A DNA stretch of 64,000 nucleotides from CAVRGQ01 sp963720785 (GTDB lineage Bacteria > Actinomycetota > Acidimicrobiia > IMCC26256 > DASPTH01), in contig CAVRGQ010000004.1 of NCBI GenBank assembly GCA_963720785.1, forward strand, positions 124,001 to 188,000, written 5' to 3'. How positions within the stretch are numbered: the stretch's first letter is position 1; each line of letters opens with the position of its first letter. Shown one piece after another: positions 7,713 through 16,891 of the stretch. Below the pieces are notes generated by a model. That model was not told where the DNA came from. It ran no database searches and saw only the letters and a program-made list of their open reading frames with translations. A program made the position numbers and the translations under genes.

Positions 7713-10058
7713 AGCCCGAGGGGCCGGTCGCCGACGATGTCGGCGGCCTCGAGTGCCGTGATCTCCTCGGCCGACAACCCGATCTCGGTGAGCACCTCGT
7801 GGTTGTGCTGGCCGATCAGCGGCGCGGGCGTGCGGATCCACCGGTCGACGCCCGAGAACTGGAAGGGCGGGCCCGCGATCGGACGCGTGCCGACCACCGG
7901 GTGGTCGACCGACTCGTGGAACCCCCGTGCGACGAGCTGCGGGTGCGCGTGGACGAGGCGCGGATCGATCGCCCGGGCCGCCGGGACCCCCGCCGCGATC
8001 AACGCGGCCACCGCGTCGTCGACCGGCGTGGCCGCCGCCCACGCGTTGAGGTGCTCGTCGATCAGGTCGTGGTGCGCGCGGCGGCCGGCGAAGGTCGCGA
8101 GCGCGGGATCCTTCGTCCACTCGGGCTCGCCCAGCACCCCCGCGAGCGCGGCCCACTGGTCGTCGTCGAACACCGAGAGCGTGAGCCACTGCTCCACGCC
8201 GGGGCACGCGTACTGACCCTGCGGCGCGGCCCAGGGGCTGCGCGCACCGTCGCGCATGAGGTGGGTGCCGTAGGCCGTCCACTCGATCGCCAGCTCGGCG
8301 GCAACCTGCAGCGCGGCCTCGAACATCGGCGCCTCGACGAAGCACCCCTCACCGGTGCGGTTGCGACGCGCCAGGCCGACCAGCGCGGCGAAGCACGCGT
8401 GCATGCCGCCGTTCGGGTCGCACGGGCCGCGCTGGATGCGCGGCTGGTCAGAGGCGAACCCGGTGAGCCACGCGAGCCCGGTGACCTGCTCCATGGTCTG
8501 CGCGAAGCCCGGCCGGTCGCGCCACGGGCCCGAGAGCCCGAATGCGGGCATACGCACCATCACCGCGCGCGGGTTCGCCGCGTGGATGGCATCCCAGTCG
8601 AGGCCGAACTGCTCGAGCACGCGCGGGGTGAAGTTCTCGACGACGAGGTCGGCCTGCGCGACGAGGCGCAGCAGCACCTCGCGACCGCGCGGGTCGTTGA
8701 GGTCGAGAGTGAGATCGCGCTTGTTCGTGTTGGCGGCGAGGAACATCGCGCTGTACTCCCACCACTGGTCGAGGTGGGCGAACAGCGCGGCGGAGAGACG
8801 CATACCGTCGGGGCGGCTGATCGACTCGATGTGGATCACGTCGGCCCCGAGCGCGGCGAGCATGCCGGTGGACGACGGGCCCGCCCACCACGCGGTGAGG
8901 TCGACGACCTTCACGCCCTCCAGCGGGAGACCGGTGCCGGTGCCCGCGGTGCGCGCAGGGCGCGGGGCGACCTTGCCGGTGTGCTCGCCCAGCCGGGGCG
9001 CGGGCTGCGGGGGCTCGGGGAGCTCGCCGTCGATCCACCACGACCGGCGCGGCACCTTGTAGGTGCCGGTGGGGTCGTCGACGAAGATGCCGCGCTGCTG
9101 CACGTGGTCGAGCTCGAGGATGGTCTCGCCGTCGCACACCGGGGCCACGGGGATGCGCAGCTCGGCGGCCTTCTCGATCACCGCGGCCGTGGGGTGCTTC
9201 GTCGTGTACTCGTGGATGATCGCGTTCCACTCGTCCCACTCGCCTTGGCGCTTCTGCATCCCTTCCCAGCCGGCGTCGATCAGGTCGGGCCGTTCGATCA
9301 ACAGCAGGAACGAGTCGAACATCATGCGCGTGTTCGTGTTGAACCCGACGTAGCCGTCGAGGGTGGGCTCGATGGACGGCGTCTCGAGGGTGCGCGCGAT
9401 CGGGCGGTCGTCGAGCGGGTAGCTCCCCATGAGCGAGTACATGAGGTCGGTGAACAGCGAGCCGGTGACCGCGCCCACCTCGAGGTGCGAGAGATCGATC
9501 AGGCGCCCCGCGCCGCCCTGCCACACGCCGTGGAGCGCGCCCAGCGTCGCCACGCCCGCGTAGAGGCCCGACACCCACTCCGTGATGCGACCACCCTCCT
9601 GGATCGGCGGGTGGTCGGGGTGGCCGCGCACCGCGAGCGCACCGCTCTCGGCCTGGACGGTGAGGTCGCTCGACGGCCGGTCGGCGTAGGGCCCGGAGAT
9701 CCCGAACGGCGTGAGCGACGTGACGACGAGATGGGGATACGAGGCGAACAGTGCGCTGGCGTCGTCCACGAGGCCGGTGCCGTCGGTGAGGACGACGTCG
9801 GCGCCGGCGAGGAGCTCGGTGATCTCGTCGAGCGACGACGCCACGATCGACCGGTGCCCGAAGTGGAGGTAGCGGAAGAGCGCGCCGTCGTCGTCGCCGA
9901 GGTCGCGCAGGTCGGTGACCCAGCGGCGCAGCAGATCGCCCTCGGGGAGCTCCACCTTCACCACGTCGGCGCCGGCGCCGCCGAGCAGGCCGCGCGCAGT
10001 ACCCGCCGGGGATCCCCGACGTGAAGTCGAGCACCTGCACGTGGCTCAGTTCGCCCAT
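7709..10058 (-). CDS. Double-length family III CoA transferase (CaiB/BaiF), frameshifted near its start
   Basis: About 780 residues holding two CaiB/BaiF modules. Residues from about 30 to 370 form the first (VKVELPEGDLLRRW, SLTPFGISGPYADR); the second begins at GVKVVDLTAWWAGP and has the HIESISRPDGMR, VVENFTPRVLEQFGLD and AFGLSGPWRDR blocks with the expected active-site Asp region. Such proteins move CoA between organic acids. The true start is ATG 10058 (MGELSHVQVLDFTSGIPGGYC); near 9990-9997, in a run of CG dinucleotides, the frame shifts to VVKVELPEGD. Removing one C restores a normal CaiB sequence. It converges on IclR. Confidence 0.82.
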
Positions 10059-10157
10059 TCCCCACTCCCCCAGAGACCGCTCGTCACCCCGGCCGTTCGC
10101 GCGGAGCGGCAACGGTACCCGAGCACCGCGAGCCCGGACCTCGCTACGTTGCTGCCC

Positions 10158-11099
10158 ATGAACCGACCGCTGCAGAACCGGGTCACCGAGCTCCTCGGTG
10201 TGGAGCACCCCATCGTCCAGGCGCCCATGGGCTACATCGCCCGGGCCCAACTCGCCTCCGCGGTGTCGAACGCGGGCGCGCTCGGGATCATCGAGACCTC
10301 GTCGGGACGCCTCGACGAGGTGAAGCTCGAGATCCAGAAGATGCGCGACCTCACCGACAAGCCGTTCGGCGTGAACATCGCGCAGCTGTGGATGCGCGAC
10401 ACGTCGATCGTCGACTTCGTGCACGACAACGACGTGCACTTCGTCACCACGTCGGCCGGCGATCCCACGCGCTACACCGACGCGCTCCACGAGGCGGGCA
10501 TCACCGTGTTCCACGTGGTACCGCACCTGCACGCCGCGTTGAAGGCGATCGCCGCGGGCGTCGACGGCATCGTCGCCGAGGGTGGCGAAGGCGGCGGCTT
10601 CAAGAACACGCGCGACGTGGCGACGATGGTGCTCCTCCCGCTCGTGTGCTCCAAGGTCGACGTGCCGGTGATCGCCGCGGGTGGCATCACCGACGGTCGG
10701 TCGATGGCCGCCGCGTTCGCGCTCGGCGCGGAGGGTGTGCAGATGGGGACGCGGATGGTGGCGGCGGCGGAGTCGCCGGTGCACGACAACTACAAGCAAT
10801 TGATCGTGAACAGCCCCGAGACCGCGACGGTGATGCTGAACCGCTTCCACAAGCCCGGGTTCCGCGTCATGGCCACCGACTACTCGCAGTCGCTGGAGCA
10901 GTCGGGCGACCAGGTGGCGATGCCGGGGCTCGACAACATGCTGAAGCTCTACTTCGAGGGCGACCTCGACGCGGCGTTCGCGTTCGGGGGCCAGGTGGCG
11001 GGTCGCATCGACGGCGTGATACCCGTGCAGCAGATCGTCGACGAGACGATCGCGGAATTCCACGACACCGTCGCCGCGCTCGCGGCCCGGTACGCGTGA
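10158..11099 (+). CDS. Nitronate monooxygenase (2-nitropropane dioxygenase family)
   Basis: A 313-residue FMN TIM-barrel enzyme oxidising alkyl nitronates, or related FMN oxidoreductase. Family features: HPIVQAPMGYIARAQLASAVSNAGALG at the N-terminus, VDGIVAEGGEGGGF, and the phosphate-binding IAAGGITDGRSMAAAFALGAEGVQMGTR. The ATG at 10158 is used because codons upstream in the same frame run through the promoter region and read as Arg/Pro-rich noise. It is divergent from the CoA transferase (100 bases) and overlaps the next gene by GTGA. Confidence 0.88.
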   Translation: MNRPLQNRVTELLGVEHPIVQAPMGYIARAQLASAVSNAGALGIIETSSGRLDEVKLEIQKMRDLTDKPFGVNIAQLWMRDTSIVDFVHDNDVHFVTTSAGDPTRYTDALHEAGITVFHVVPHLHAALKAIAAGVDGIVAEGGEGGGFKNTRDVATMVLLPLVCSKVDVPVIAAGGITDGRSMAAAFALGAEGVQMGTRMVAAAESPVHDNYKQLIVNSPETATVMLNRFHKPGFRVMATDYSQSLEQSGDQVAMPGLDNMLKLYFEGDLDAAFAFGGQVAGRIDGVIPVQQIVDETIAEFHDTVAALAARYA

Positions 11100-11791
11100 T
11101 CCGACTCCACGGGCGAGTGCGGCGAGTGCGAGTGCGGGCGAGAGCCTGGCGGATCTGGTCCGGCAGTAGCGCGCTCGCGGTCGCGCTGGTCCTCTCCGGC
11201 GCACCGGCCCACGCGGCGCAGCCCACCGCGGCCGAGACCCTCGCGACGCTGGAGATCAAGGGCCGCGCCCCGAAGACGGGCTACTCGCGCGACCTGTTCG
11301 GCGCGGCATGGTCCGACGTCGACCGCAACGGATGCGACACCCGCAACGACATCCTCAACCGCGACCTCGCGAACAAGGAGTGGCGTCCGGGCACCCACGA
11401 CTGCGTGGTGGTCGCCGGCACCATCACCGATCCGTACACGGGCCAGGCGTTGACCTTCGCCAAGGCGCGGGCCGCCGACGTGCAGATCGACCATGTCGTC
11501 GCGCTGTCGGATGCATGGCAGAAGGGCGCCCAACAATGGGACGCGACGAAGCGCAAGGCGTTCGCCAACGACCCGGTGGAGCTGCTCGCGGTCGACGGCC
11601 CCACCAACATGCGCAAAGGTGACGGCGACGCCGCCACCTGGCTGCCGCCGAAGAAGTCGTTCCGCTGCGCGTACGTCGCTCGCCAGATCGCGGCGAAGGC
11701 GAAGTTCGGCCTCTGGGTGACGCCGGCCGAGCACGACGCCATGGCGCGCGTGCTGCGGCGGTGCCCCGACCAGCGCCTCCCGACCGGCTGA
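11096..11791 (+). CDS. Secreted HNH-type nuclease (DUF1524/GmrSD C-terminal-like domain)
   Basis: About 231 residues with an Arg-rich n-region, a hydrophobic signal segment ending in APAHAA, and an exported domain with the HNH core IDHVVALSDAW, a mid-domain Asn/Asp stretch and NMRKGD. This is the layout of small secreted HNH endonucleases common in Actinobacteria. The GTG at 11096 overlaps the stop of the nitronate monooxygenase (GTGA), suggesting translational coupling; a GTG seven codons later is also possible. Role likely extracellular DNA degradation or nutrient scavenging. Confidence 0.75.
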   Translation: MIRLHGRVRRVRVRARAWRIWSGSSALAVALVLSGAPAHAAQPTAAETLATLEIKGRAPKTGYSRDLFGAAWSDVDRNGCDTRNDILNRDLANKEWRPGTHDCVVVAGTITDPYTGQALTFAKARAADVQIDHVVALSDAWQKGAQQWDATKRKAFANDPVELLAVDGPTNMRKGDGDAATWLPPKKSFRCAYVARQIAAKAKFGLWVTPAEHDAMARVLRRCPDQRLPTG

Positions 11792-11830
11792 ATCGTTCGT
11801 GCGCTGCTCAACCGTGCTAACCACGGTTGG

Positions 11831-13063
11831 GTGACGCCACATGGAACAACCGCAGTCGTACGCACGGAACGGCTCGTGTCGGGAGGGGTCACCCTCGCCC
11901 GGCACGAGGACGGGCGTGTGGTGCTCGTCGACGACGCGCTGCCCGGCGAGACGGTCGAGGTGGAGCTCTCGTCCCGCCGCGGCGCCGAGCACGGCACGGT
12001 CGTGCGCGTCGTCGAACCGTCGCCGGCCCGCATCGAGCCCCGCTGCCCACACGCCCGAGAGGGCTGCGGAGGCTGCGATCTCGCCGCGCTCGACCACAGC
12101 TCCGAGGTGGGCGGGCAACTCGAGGCCAAGCTCGACCTCGTCCGCGATGCCCTCCGTCGTACCGGGAAGTGGGCCGAGCCGAACGTGGTCGCCGGTCCCG
12201 CGCTCGACCCCTGGGGGTTCCGTACCTCGCTGCGCGTCGCGGTCGAGGACGGCCGTGCCGCACTTCGGCAGCGGCGATCCCACGATCTCGTCGCGCTCGA
12301 CCACTGCCTCGTTGCGCACCCGCTGCTCGACGAGCTGGTGCACGAAGGCCGCTTCGGCGACGCCGACGAAGTGGTGCTGCGCGTGGGCGCGGCGACCGGC
12401 GAGCGCCTCGCGCTGGTCACGCCGACGGCCGCGGGGGTGTCCCTGCCCGACGACGTGCGGGTGATCGGTGCCGACGAGCTCGCCGCGGGCAAGCGCGCCT
12501 GGATCCAAGAAGAGGTGGCGGGTCGCCGGTGGCGGATCTCGGCCGAGTCGTTCTTCCAGACCCGGCCCGACGGCGCCGCCGCGCTCGTCGACACCGTCCG
12601 CGACCTCGCCGGCCGCGTGCTCAACCGCGACACCGGCATCCTGATCGACGCCTACGGCGGCGTCGGCCTGTTCGCCGGCGCGTTGCTGGCCGATCGGCCC
12701 GGGTGGAAGGGCCTGGTCGCGGAGCACGCGCCGTCGTCGACCGCGGACGCCCGCGTGAACCTGGCCGACCTCGACGCCAAGGTCGTCACCACCACCGTCG
12801 AGCGCCTGCGGGCACCGCGCGCCGACATCGTGGTCGCCGACCCGTCCCGTGAGGGCCTCGGCAAGCGGGCGGCCGACGTGCTGACCGGCACCGGCGCGGC
12901 GCGGCTGATCCTGGTGAGCTGCGACCCGGCCGCAGCCGGGCGCGACGTCGCCCTCCTCACGGGGTTCGGCTATCGCGCGAAGGTGTCGGTCGTCGTCGAC
13001 CTCTTCCCGCACACCCACCACACCGAGGTCGTCACCAGCTTCCACCTGGAGGACACACCGTGA
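11831..13063 (+). CDS. Class I RNA m5U methyltransferase (TrmA/RlmC/RlmD family)
   Basis: A 410-residue protein with an N-terminal TRAM-like RNA-binding barrel (residues 8-65), a Cys cluster C72-x6-C79-x2-C82 plus a later Cys in DHCLVAHP that fits an iron-sulfur site, and the methyltransferase core: SFFQTRP, IDAYGGVGLFAG, VVADPSREGLG and the catalytic Cys in LVSCDPAAAGRD with the final Glu in HHTEVV. It methylates uridine C5 in rRNA or tRNA; which one cannot be read from sequence. The stop overlaps the epoxide hydrolase start (GTGA), so the two are co-transcribed. Confidence 0.87.
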   Translation: MTPHGTTAVVRTERLVSGGVTLARHEDGRVVLVDDALPGETVEVELSSRRGAEHGTVVRVVEPSPARIEPRCPHAREGCGGCDLAALDHSSEVGGQLEAKLDLVRDALRRTGKWAEPNVVAGPALDPWGFRTSLRVAVEDGRAALRQRRSHDLVALDHCLVAHPLLDELVHEGRFGDADEVVLRVGAATGERLALVTPTAAGVSLPDDVRVIGADELAAGKRAWIQEEVAGRRWRISAESFFQTRPDGAAALVDTVRDLAGRVLNRDTGILIDAYGGVGLFAGALLADRPGWKGLVAEHAPSSTADARVNLADLDAKVVTTTVERLRAPRADIVVADPSREGLGKRAADVLTGTGAARLILVSCDPAAAGRDVALLTGFGYRAKVSVVVDLFPHTHHTEVVTSFHLEDTP

Positions 13064-14186
13064 CCCAGCCCACGCCGTTCGAGTTCGAGTGGTCGGCCGA
13101 CGCGATCGCCGACCTGCGCGAGCGCCTCGCCCGCACACGCTGGCCCGAGGCCGAGACGGTCGCCGACTGGTCCCAGGGGGTGCCCCTCGCCTACCAGCGC
13201 GAAGTGTGCGACTACTGGGCCGACGGCTACGACTTCGCCGCCGCGCAGGCGCGCCTGCAGCGCTTCCCGCAATTCCGCCACGAGGTCGACGGCCTGGGCA
13301 TCCACTTCCTGCACCTGCCGTCGCCGCACGCCGACGCGATGCCGCTCGTGCTCACGCACGGGTGGCCGGGCACGTTCGTGGAGTTCCTCGACGTCATCGA
13401 CGCCCTCGCCAATCCCGGCGACCCGGCCGACGCCTTCCACGTGGTGGTGCCGTCGTTGCCCGGCTACGCGTACAGCGACAAGCCCACCGCGCCGGGCTGG
13501 AACATCCCCCACATCGCGCGCGCATGGGACACGCTCATGGGCGACCTCGGCTACGACCGCTACGGCGCGCAGGGCGGCGACTGGGGCGCGATGGTCACCA
13601 CGAGCATCGGCCAGCAGTGCGCGGAGCACGTCACCGGCATCCACGTGAACATGCCGCTCGTGAACTTCGCCGAGTGCGACATGACCGACCTCACCGAACG
13701 CGAGGCCGCCGCGCTTCGCCGCGTGTCGGCGAGCACGCCGAATGGGGCATGGGCTACTCCGCCGAGCAGTCGACGCGCCCGCAGACCCTCGGCTACGGCC
13801 TCACCGATTCCCCGGCCGGGCAGTGCGCGTGGATCCTCGAGAAGTTCTGGGCGTGGACCGACTGCGACGGTCACCCCGAAAGCGCGCTCACCCGCGACCA
13901 CATGCTCGACAACATCTCCCTCTACTGGTTCACCGCGAGCGCGGCGTCGTCGGCGCGCCTCTACTGGGAGAGCTTCAAGACGGTGAACATGGAGCCGATC
14001 ACCTGCCCGTCGGGGGCATCGTCGTTCCCGAAGGAGATCCTCGGTGTGTCGGAGCGGTGGGCGCGCACGCGGTTCACCGACCTGCGCTGGTTCAACGCCC
14101 CCGACAAGGGTGGCCACTTCGCGGCGTTCGAACAGCCGGAGCTGTTCGTCGACGAGGTGCGCAGCTCCTTCCGCACCGTGCGTTAG
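13060..14186 (+). CDS. Epoxide hydrolase (alpha/beta hydrolase, EHN domain), frameshifted
   Basis: About 375 residues. The first part has the epoxide-hydrolase N-terminal domain (FEFEWSADAIADLRERLARTRWP) and the alpha/beta core with the oxyanion HGWPG and the nucleophile Asp in GAQGGDWGAMV. After about base 13725 the reading moves to another frame, giving EWGMGYSAEQSTRPQTLGYGL, the lid segment and the catalytic His in DKGGHFAAFEQP. Both halves match one enzyme and join without loss, so a single indel in a GC-rich stretch is the likely break. It hydrates epoxides to diols, often in xenobiotic or terpenoid breakdown. Confidence 0.82.
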
Positions 14187-14210
14187 CCCCGCCGCGTGCG
14201 TGTAATTCGA

Positions 14211-14226
14211 CACCCGAGTACGGGTG
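14211..14226. terminator. Short hairpin between convergent epoxide hydrolase and ligase genes
   Basis: CACCCG-AGTA-CGGGTG, six base pairs with a four-base loop, in the 73-base convergent gap. There is no T-tract on either strand, so terminator function is only suggested by position. Confidence 0.3.
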
Positions 14227-14259
14227 CGCGGGTAACACATGTTCGGAGACGGGGATCCT

Positions 14260-15840
14260 TCAGTCGGGCAGCGGGCGCGGGCGCATCGCGTCGGCGGCGT
14301 CGGCTTCCATCACCGCGACCATCTCGTCGAAGAGCTCACGCGCCTGCTCGTGGGAGTCGCCGATCGCGGTGAGGCCGAGGTGTCCCTCCGACGTGAGCGC
14401 CGAGAGCATGTGGAACACCACGCCGGTCTCGGTCTGCGGGTGGTAGTGCAGGCCGTGGCGCACCGCGAGGTCGAACACGTCGTCGGGCGTGAGGCCGCGG
14501 AAGTCGGGATGGTCCACGTGGTCGCTGGCCACGAGGAACTTCTGCTTCCCCGACGGCACGGTGAACGTGGCGCGCTCCGGGTCGTACACCCCGTCGGTGA
14601 GGTACTGCAGCGTGAGGAACGGGTGCGTGGTGCCGCCCTTGCGCAGGTTGATCTCGATCGCGTACGCGGCCCATTCTCCGTCGGCCAGGTCGCCGGCGGC
14701 CCGGGCCCCGGGGTCGCCTTTCACCGCGACGAAGTCGAGGGCGAAGCGCCCGAGCACGCCTTCCTCCACGAGGCGCCGCCCGATCTTGGCCGCCTCCTCG
14801 GTGATGAGCGGCGCGTACTCCGGGTTGGCGGGGAACACGCAGCCCAGGTACGCCTGCCCGCTCCTGCCGCCGAGCAACTGGTCGTGCGTCGACAACAGCT
14901 CGAGTTCGCCGAGCGGCGACGCACGCATCTGCACGCTCGGGCTGGTGAACTCGCGCCCCTGGATGCGCTCCTCCACGATCCCCCCACCGGCGCGCAGGGC
15001 GCCTTCGTACGTGGCGAACGTGGTGCTCGCGGCCTCGAGCTGCATCGCGCGCACGGCCTGCTCCACCGCGACCCGCTCGCCCGCGTCGCCGGGCGCCGGA
15101 ACCGCGGCGAGGTCGACGAGCGCGTTGCCGTCACCCGAGACCCCCTCGTTGAGCTTCACCAGCACCTGCGCGATCGCCGGCTTGCGCGCCCGCATCGCCA
15201 CGACCGCATCGACGACGTCGTCGACGGTGTGGAGGTCCTCCACGCCGAGCGGGTGCGACACGCCTTCTTCCTCGAACAGGCGTCGCCCGCCGCTCTTCGT
15301 GCCGAAGTCGACGAACTTGGGATCCGCGCCGTACATCGGGATGCCGAGGTGCACCGTGAGGTCGCGCTCGAGGTCGGTGGTGAGGAACGGCACGAGGTGC
15401 GCCCGCCGCGGATCGGGGATGAGCGCGCGGATGCGCTCGAGCACGCGAGGTCGTTCGAGCAACTTCGCGGAGAGCGGACGCGGCGACCCGTCGCCGAGCG
15501 CGACCGTGAACAGGCGCCGGCGGGCGTGCGACTGCGGCACGTCGGGCACGAGCGAGAGGTAGTAGTCGACGACGCTCGGGTGGACCGGCTCCGACGTCAC
15601 GTAGATCATCCGCGCCAGCGGCTGACGCAGCAGGAAGAGCAGGAACAGGTACCGCTCCTCGTAGGGCTGCACGATGATGCCGGAGCCCTCGAGCAGCTCG
15701 ATCGAGAGCGACGGCACCACCACGATGGTCTGCGGGTCGGGCGACATCTCGTGCATCGACCCCCACAGGTCGACGAGGCGCGCCTGCAGCTGCTCGAAGC
15801 GCGCCTGCATCTGCGCGGCGCTCGGCGTTCCGGTGGTCAC
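14260..15840 (-). CDS. PGM1-like ATP-grasp carboxylate-amine (peptide) ligase
   Basis: A 526-residue ATP-grasp enzyme. The N-terminal third has the conserved VVVPSLSIELLEGSGIIVQPYEERYLFLL opening of the PGM1-type family; the ATP-grasp core follows with the Gly-rich KLNEGVSGDGNALVDL loop and the metal-binding FALDFVAVK and AIEINLRKGGTTHP strands; the C-terminus is the LAL-type tail. The founding member joins amino acids to an N-terminal unit in pheganomycin biosynthesis. The GTG at 15840 follows a strong AGGAAGGAGG. No peptide precursor or tailoring gene is nearby, so this may be an orphan ligase; substrate unknown. Confidence 0.78.
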   Translation of the reverse strand: MTTGTPSAAQMQARFEQLQARLVDLWGSMHEMSPDPQTIVVVPSLSIELLEGSGIIVQPYEERYLFLLFLLRQPLARMIYVTSEPVHPSVVDYYLSLVPDVPQSHARRRLFTVALGDGSPRPLSAKLLERPRVLERIRALIPDPRRAHLVPFLTTDLERDLTVHLGIPMYGADPKFVDFGTKSGGRRLFEEEGVSHPLGVEDLHTVDDVVDAVVAMRARKPAIAQVLVKLNEGVSGDGNALVDLAAVPAPGDAGERVAVEQAVRAMQLEAASTTFATYEGALRAGGGIVEERIQGREFTSPSVQMRASPLGELELLSTHDQLLGGRSGQAYLGCVFPANPEYAPLITEEAAKIGRRLVEEGVLGRFALDFVAVKGDPGARAAGDLADGEWAAYAIEINLRKGGTTHPFLTLQYLTDGVYDPERATFTVPSGKQKFLVASDHVDHPDFRGLTPDDVFDLAVRHGLHYHPQTETGVVFHMLSALTSEGHLGLTAIGDSHEQARELFDEMVAVMEADAADAMRPRPLPD

Positions 15841-15877
15841 TCGTTCCTCCTTCCTCTTCCTCGGCTGCGCGACGTGC

Positions 15878-16177
15878 TCACGGGGTGAGCGGACGCGGCG
15901 TGACGCGCCGGCCCGACACCACGATTCCTTCGGCGCGCAGGCGCTCCGTCTGCGCGCGCGCCACCGGCGGCGCGAGCACACCATCGGCGCGGGTGACCCG
16001 CCACCACGGCAGCGGCGACGGGCTCGACGCCAGCAGCTTGCCCACCGCACGCGCCGCGCCGGGGAACCCGGCCTCGCTCGCCACCCAGCCGTAGCTCACG
16101 ACGGTGCCCGCGGGGATGTCCTGCACCACCGCGGCCACGGCGTGGTCGAAGTCGAGCCGTTCGTCGGACGTGGCCAT
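15878..16177 (-). CDS. Alkyltransferase-like protein (ATL)
   Basis: A 99-residue MGMT-fold DNA-binding protein. It matches the MGMT C-terminal domain (IPAGTVVSYGWVASEAGFPGAARAVG) but has PWWRV where methyltransferases carry PCHR, so the alkyl-acceptor Cys is absent. ATLs bind O6-alkylguanine and hand it to nucleotide excision repair. The gene lies just upstream of the PGM1-like ligase (37 bases) and downstream of the LOG gene on the same strand. Confidence 0.88.
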   Translation of the reverse strand: MATSDERLDFDHAVAAVVQDIPAGTVVSYGWVASEAGFPGAARAVGKLLASSPSPLPWWRVTRADGVLAPPVARAQTERLRAEGIVVSGRRVTPRPLTP

Positions 16178-16196
16178 CCCGTGATTCTCGCCGCGA

Positions 16197-16802
16197 TCAC
16201 CGCTCCTCGCGGGAGATCACCTTCTCGACGGTGGGCAGGGCGATGGCGGTGAGCTGGTCGAGCAGCGCCGACGCGTCGGTGTCGACCACGATCGACCCCC
16301 GGTGCTGGGGCCGGATGAACTGCTCGCCGGTCGCGTGGTCGAGGAACTGGAGCAGCGGGTCGAAGAACCCGCGCACGTCGAGGATGCCGCACGGCTTCGT
16401 GTGCACGCCGAGCTGGGTCCACGTGACCACCTCGAAGAATTCGTCGAGAGTGCCGAAGCCGCCGGGCAGCATCACGAAGGCGTCGGAACGGTCCGCCATC
16501 ATGAACTTCCGCTCGTGCATCGTCTCCACGATGGTGAGGCTGGTGAGCCCGACGTGCTCCACCTCGTGCGCCTGCAACGCGTGGGTGATCACCCCGTGCA
16601 CGCACCCGCCCGCAGCGAGCGCGGCGTCGGCCGCGATCCCCATCAGGCCCACGTGCCCGCCCCCGTAGACCATGTCGATCCCGCGGCGACCGAGCTCCGT
16701 GCCCATCGCGACCGCGGCGTCGGCGTAGGCCGGGTCGGACCCCGGGTTCGAACCGCAGTACACACTCACCGCCCGCAGCGGCACCACCGGCGAACCGGGC
16801 AT
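16197..16802 (-). CDS. LOG family protein (TIGR00730 Rossmann fold)
   Basis: A 201-residue protein with the two LOG signatures: MVYGGGHVGLMG and the catalytic PGGFGTLDEFFE, plus the CGSNPG nucleotide-binding start. Family members hydrolyse nucleoside 5'-monophosphates to base plus ribose 5-phosphate (cytokinin activation in plants and some bacteria). The ATG at 16802 is preferred to a start seven codons upstream because GAGGAGGA lies five bases before it. Cellular substrate not determined. Confidence 0.88.
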   Translation of the reverse strand: MPGSPVVPLRAVSVYCGSNPGSDPAYADAAVAMGTELGRRGIDMVYGGGHVGLMGIAADAALAAGGCVHGVITHALQAHEVEHVGLTSLTIVETMHERKFMMADRSDAFVMLPGGFGTLDEFFEVVTWTQLGVHTKPCGILDVRGFFDPLLQFLDHATGEQFIRPQHRGSIVVDTDASALLDQLTAIALPTVEKVISREER

Positions 16803-16891
16803 GGAACTCCTCCTCACGCGCAACGGCCCCCCGGCGACGGTGACAGTTCACCATCCCGGAGGGCCGTGCGGAGAAGCTTTGTCGCCGCGGT

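Noticed and set aside
9985..10000. Programmed ribosomal frameshifting as the explanation for split genes.
   Set aside because: No slippery heptamer followed by a pseudoknot is visible at the breaks, and a dozen unrelated genes in 64 kb would have to use it. Sequence error is simpler.
2907..11204. Very long open frames (700-900 codons) antisense or out of frame to recognised genes, e.g. 2907-5312, 3461-5677, 7499-10024 and 8448-11204.
   Set aside because: They are Arg/Pro/Ala/Gly-rich, lack any domain, and lie across genes with clear motifs. In DNA of this GC content stop codons are rare in all frames, so length is not evidence.
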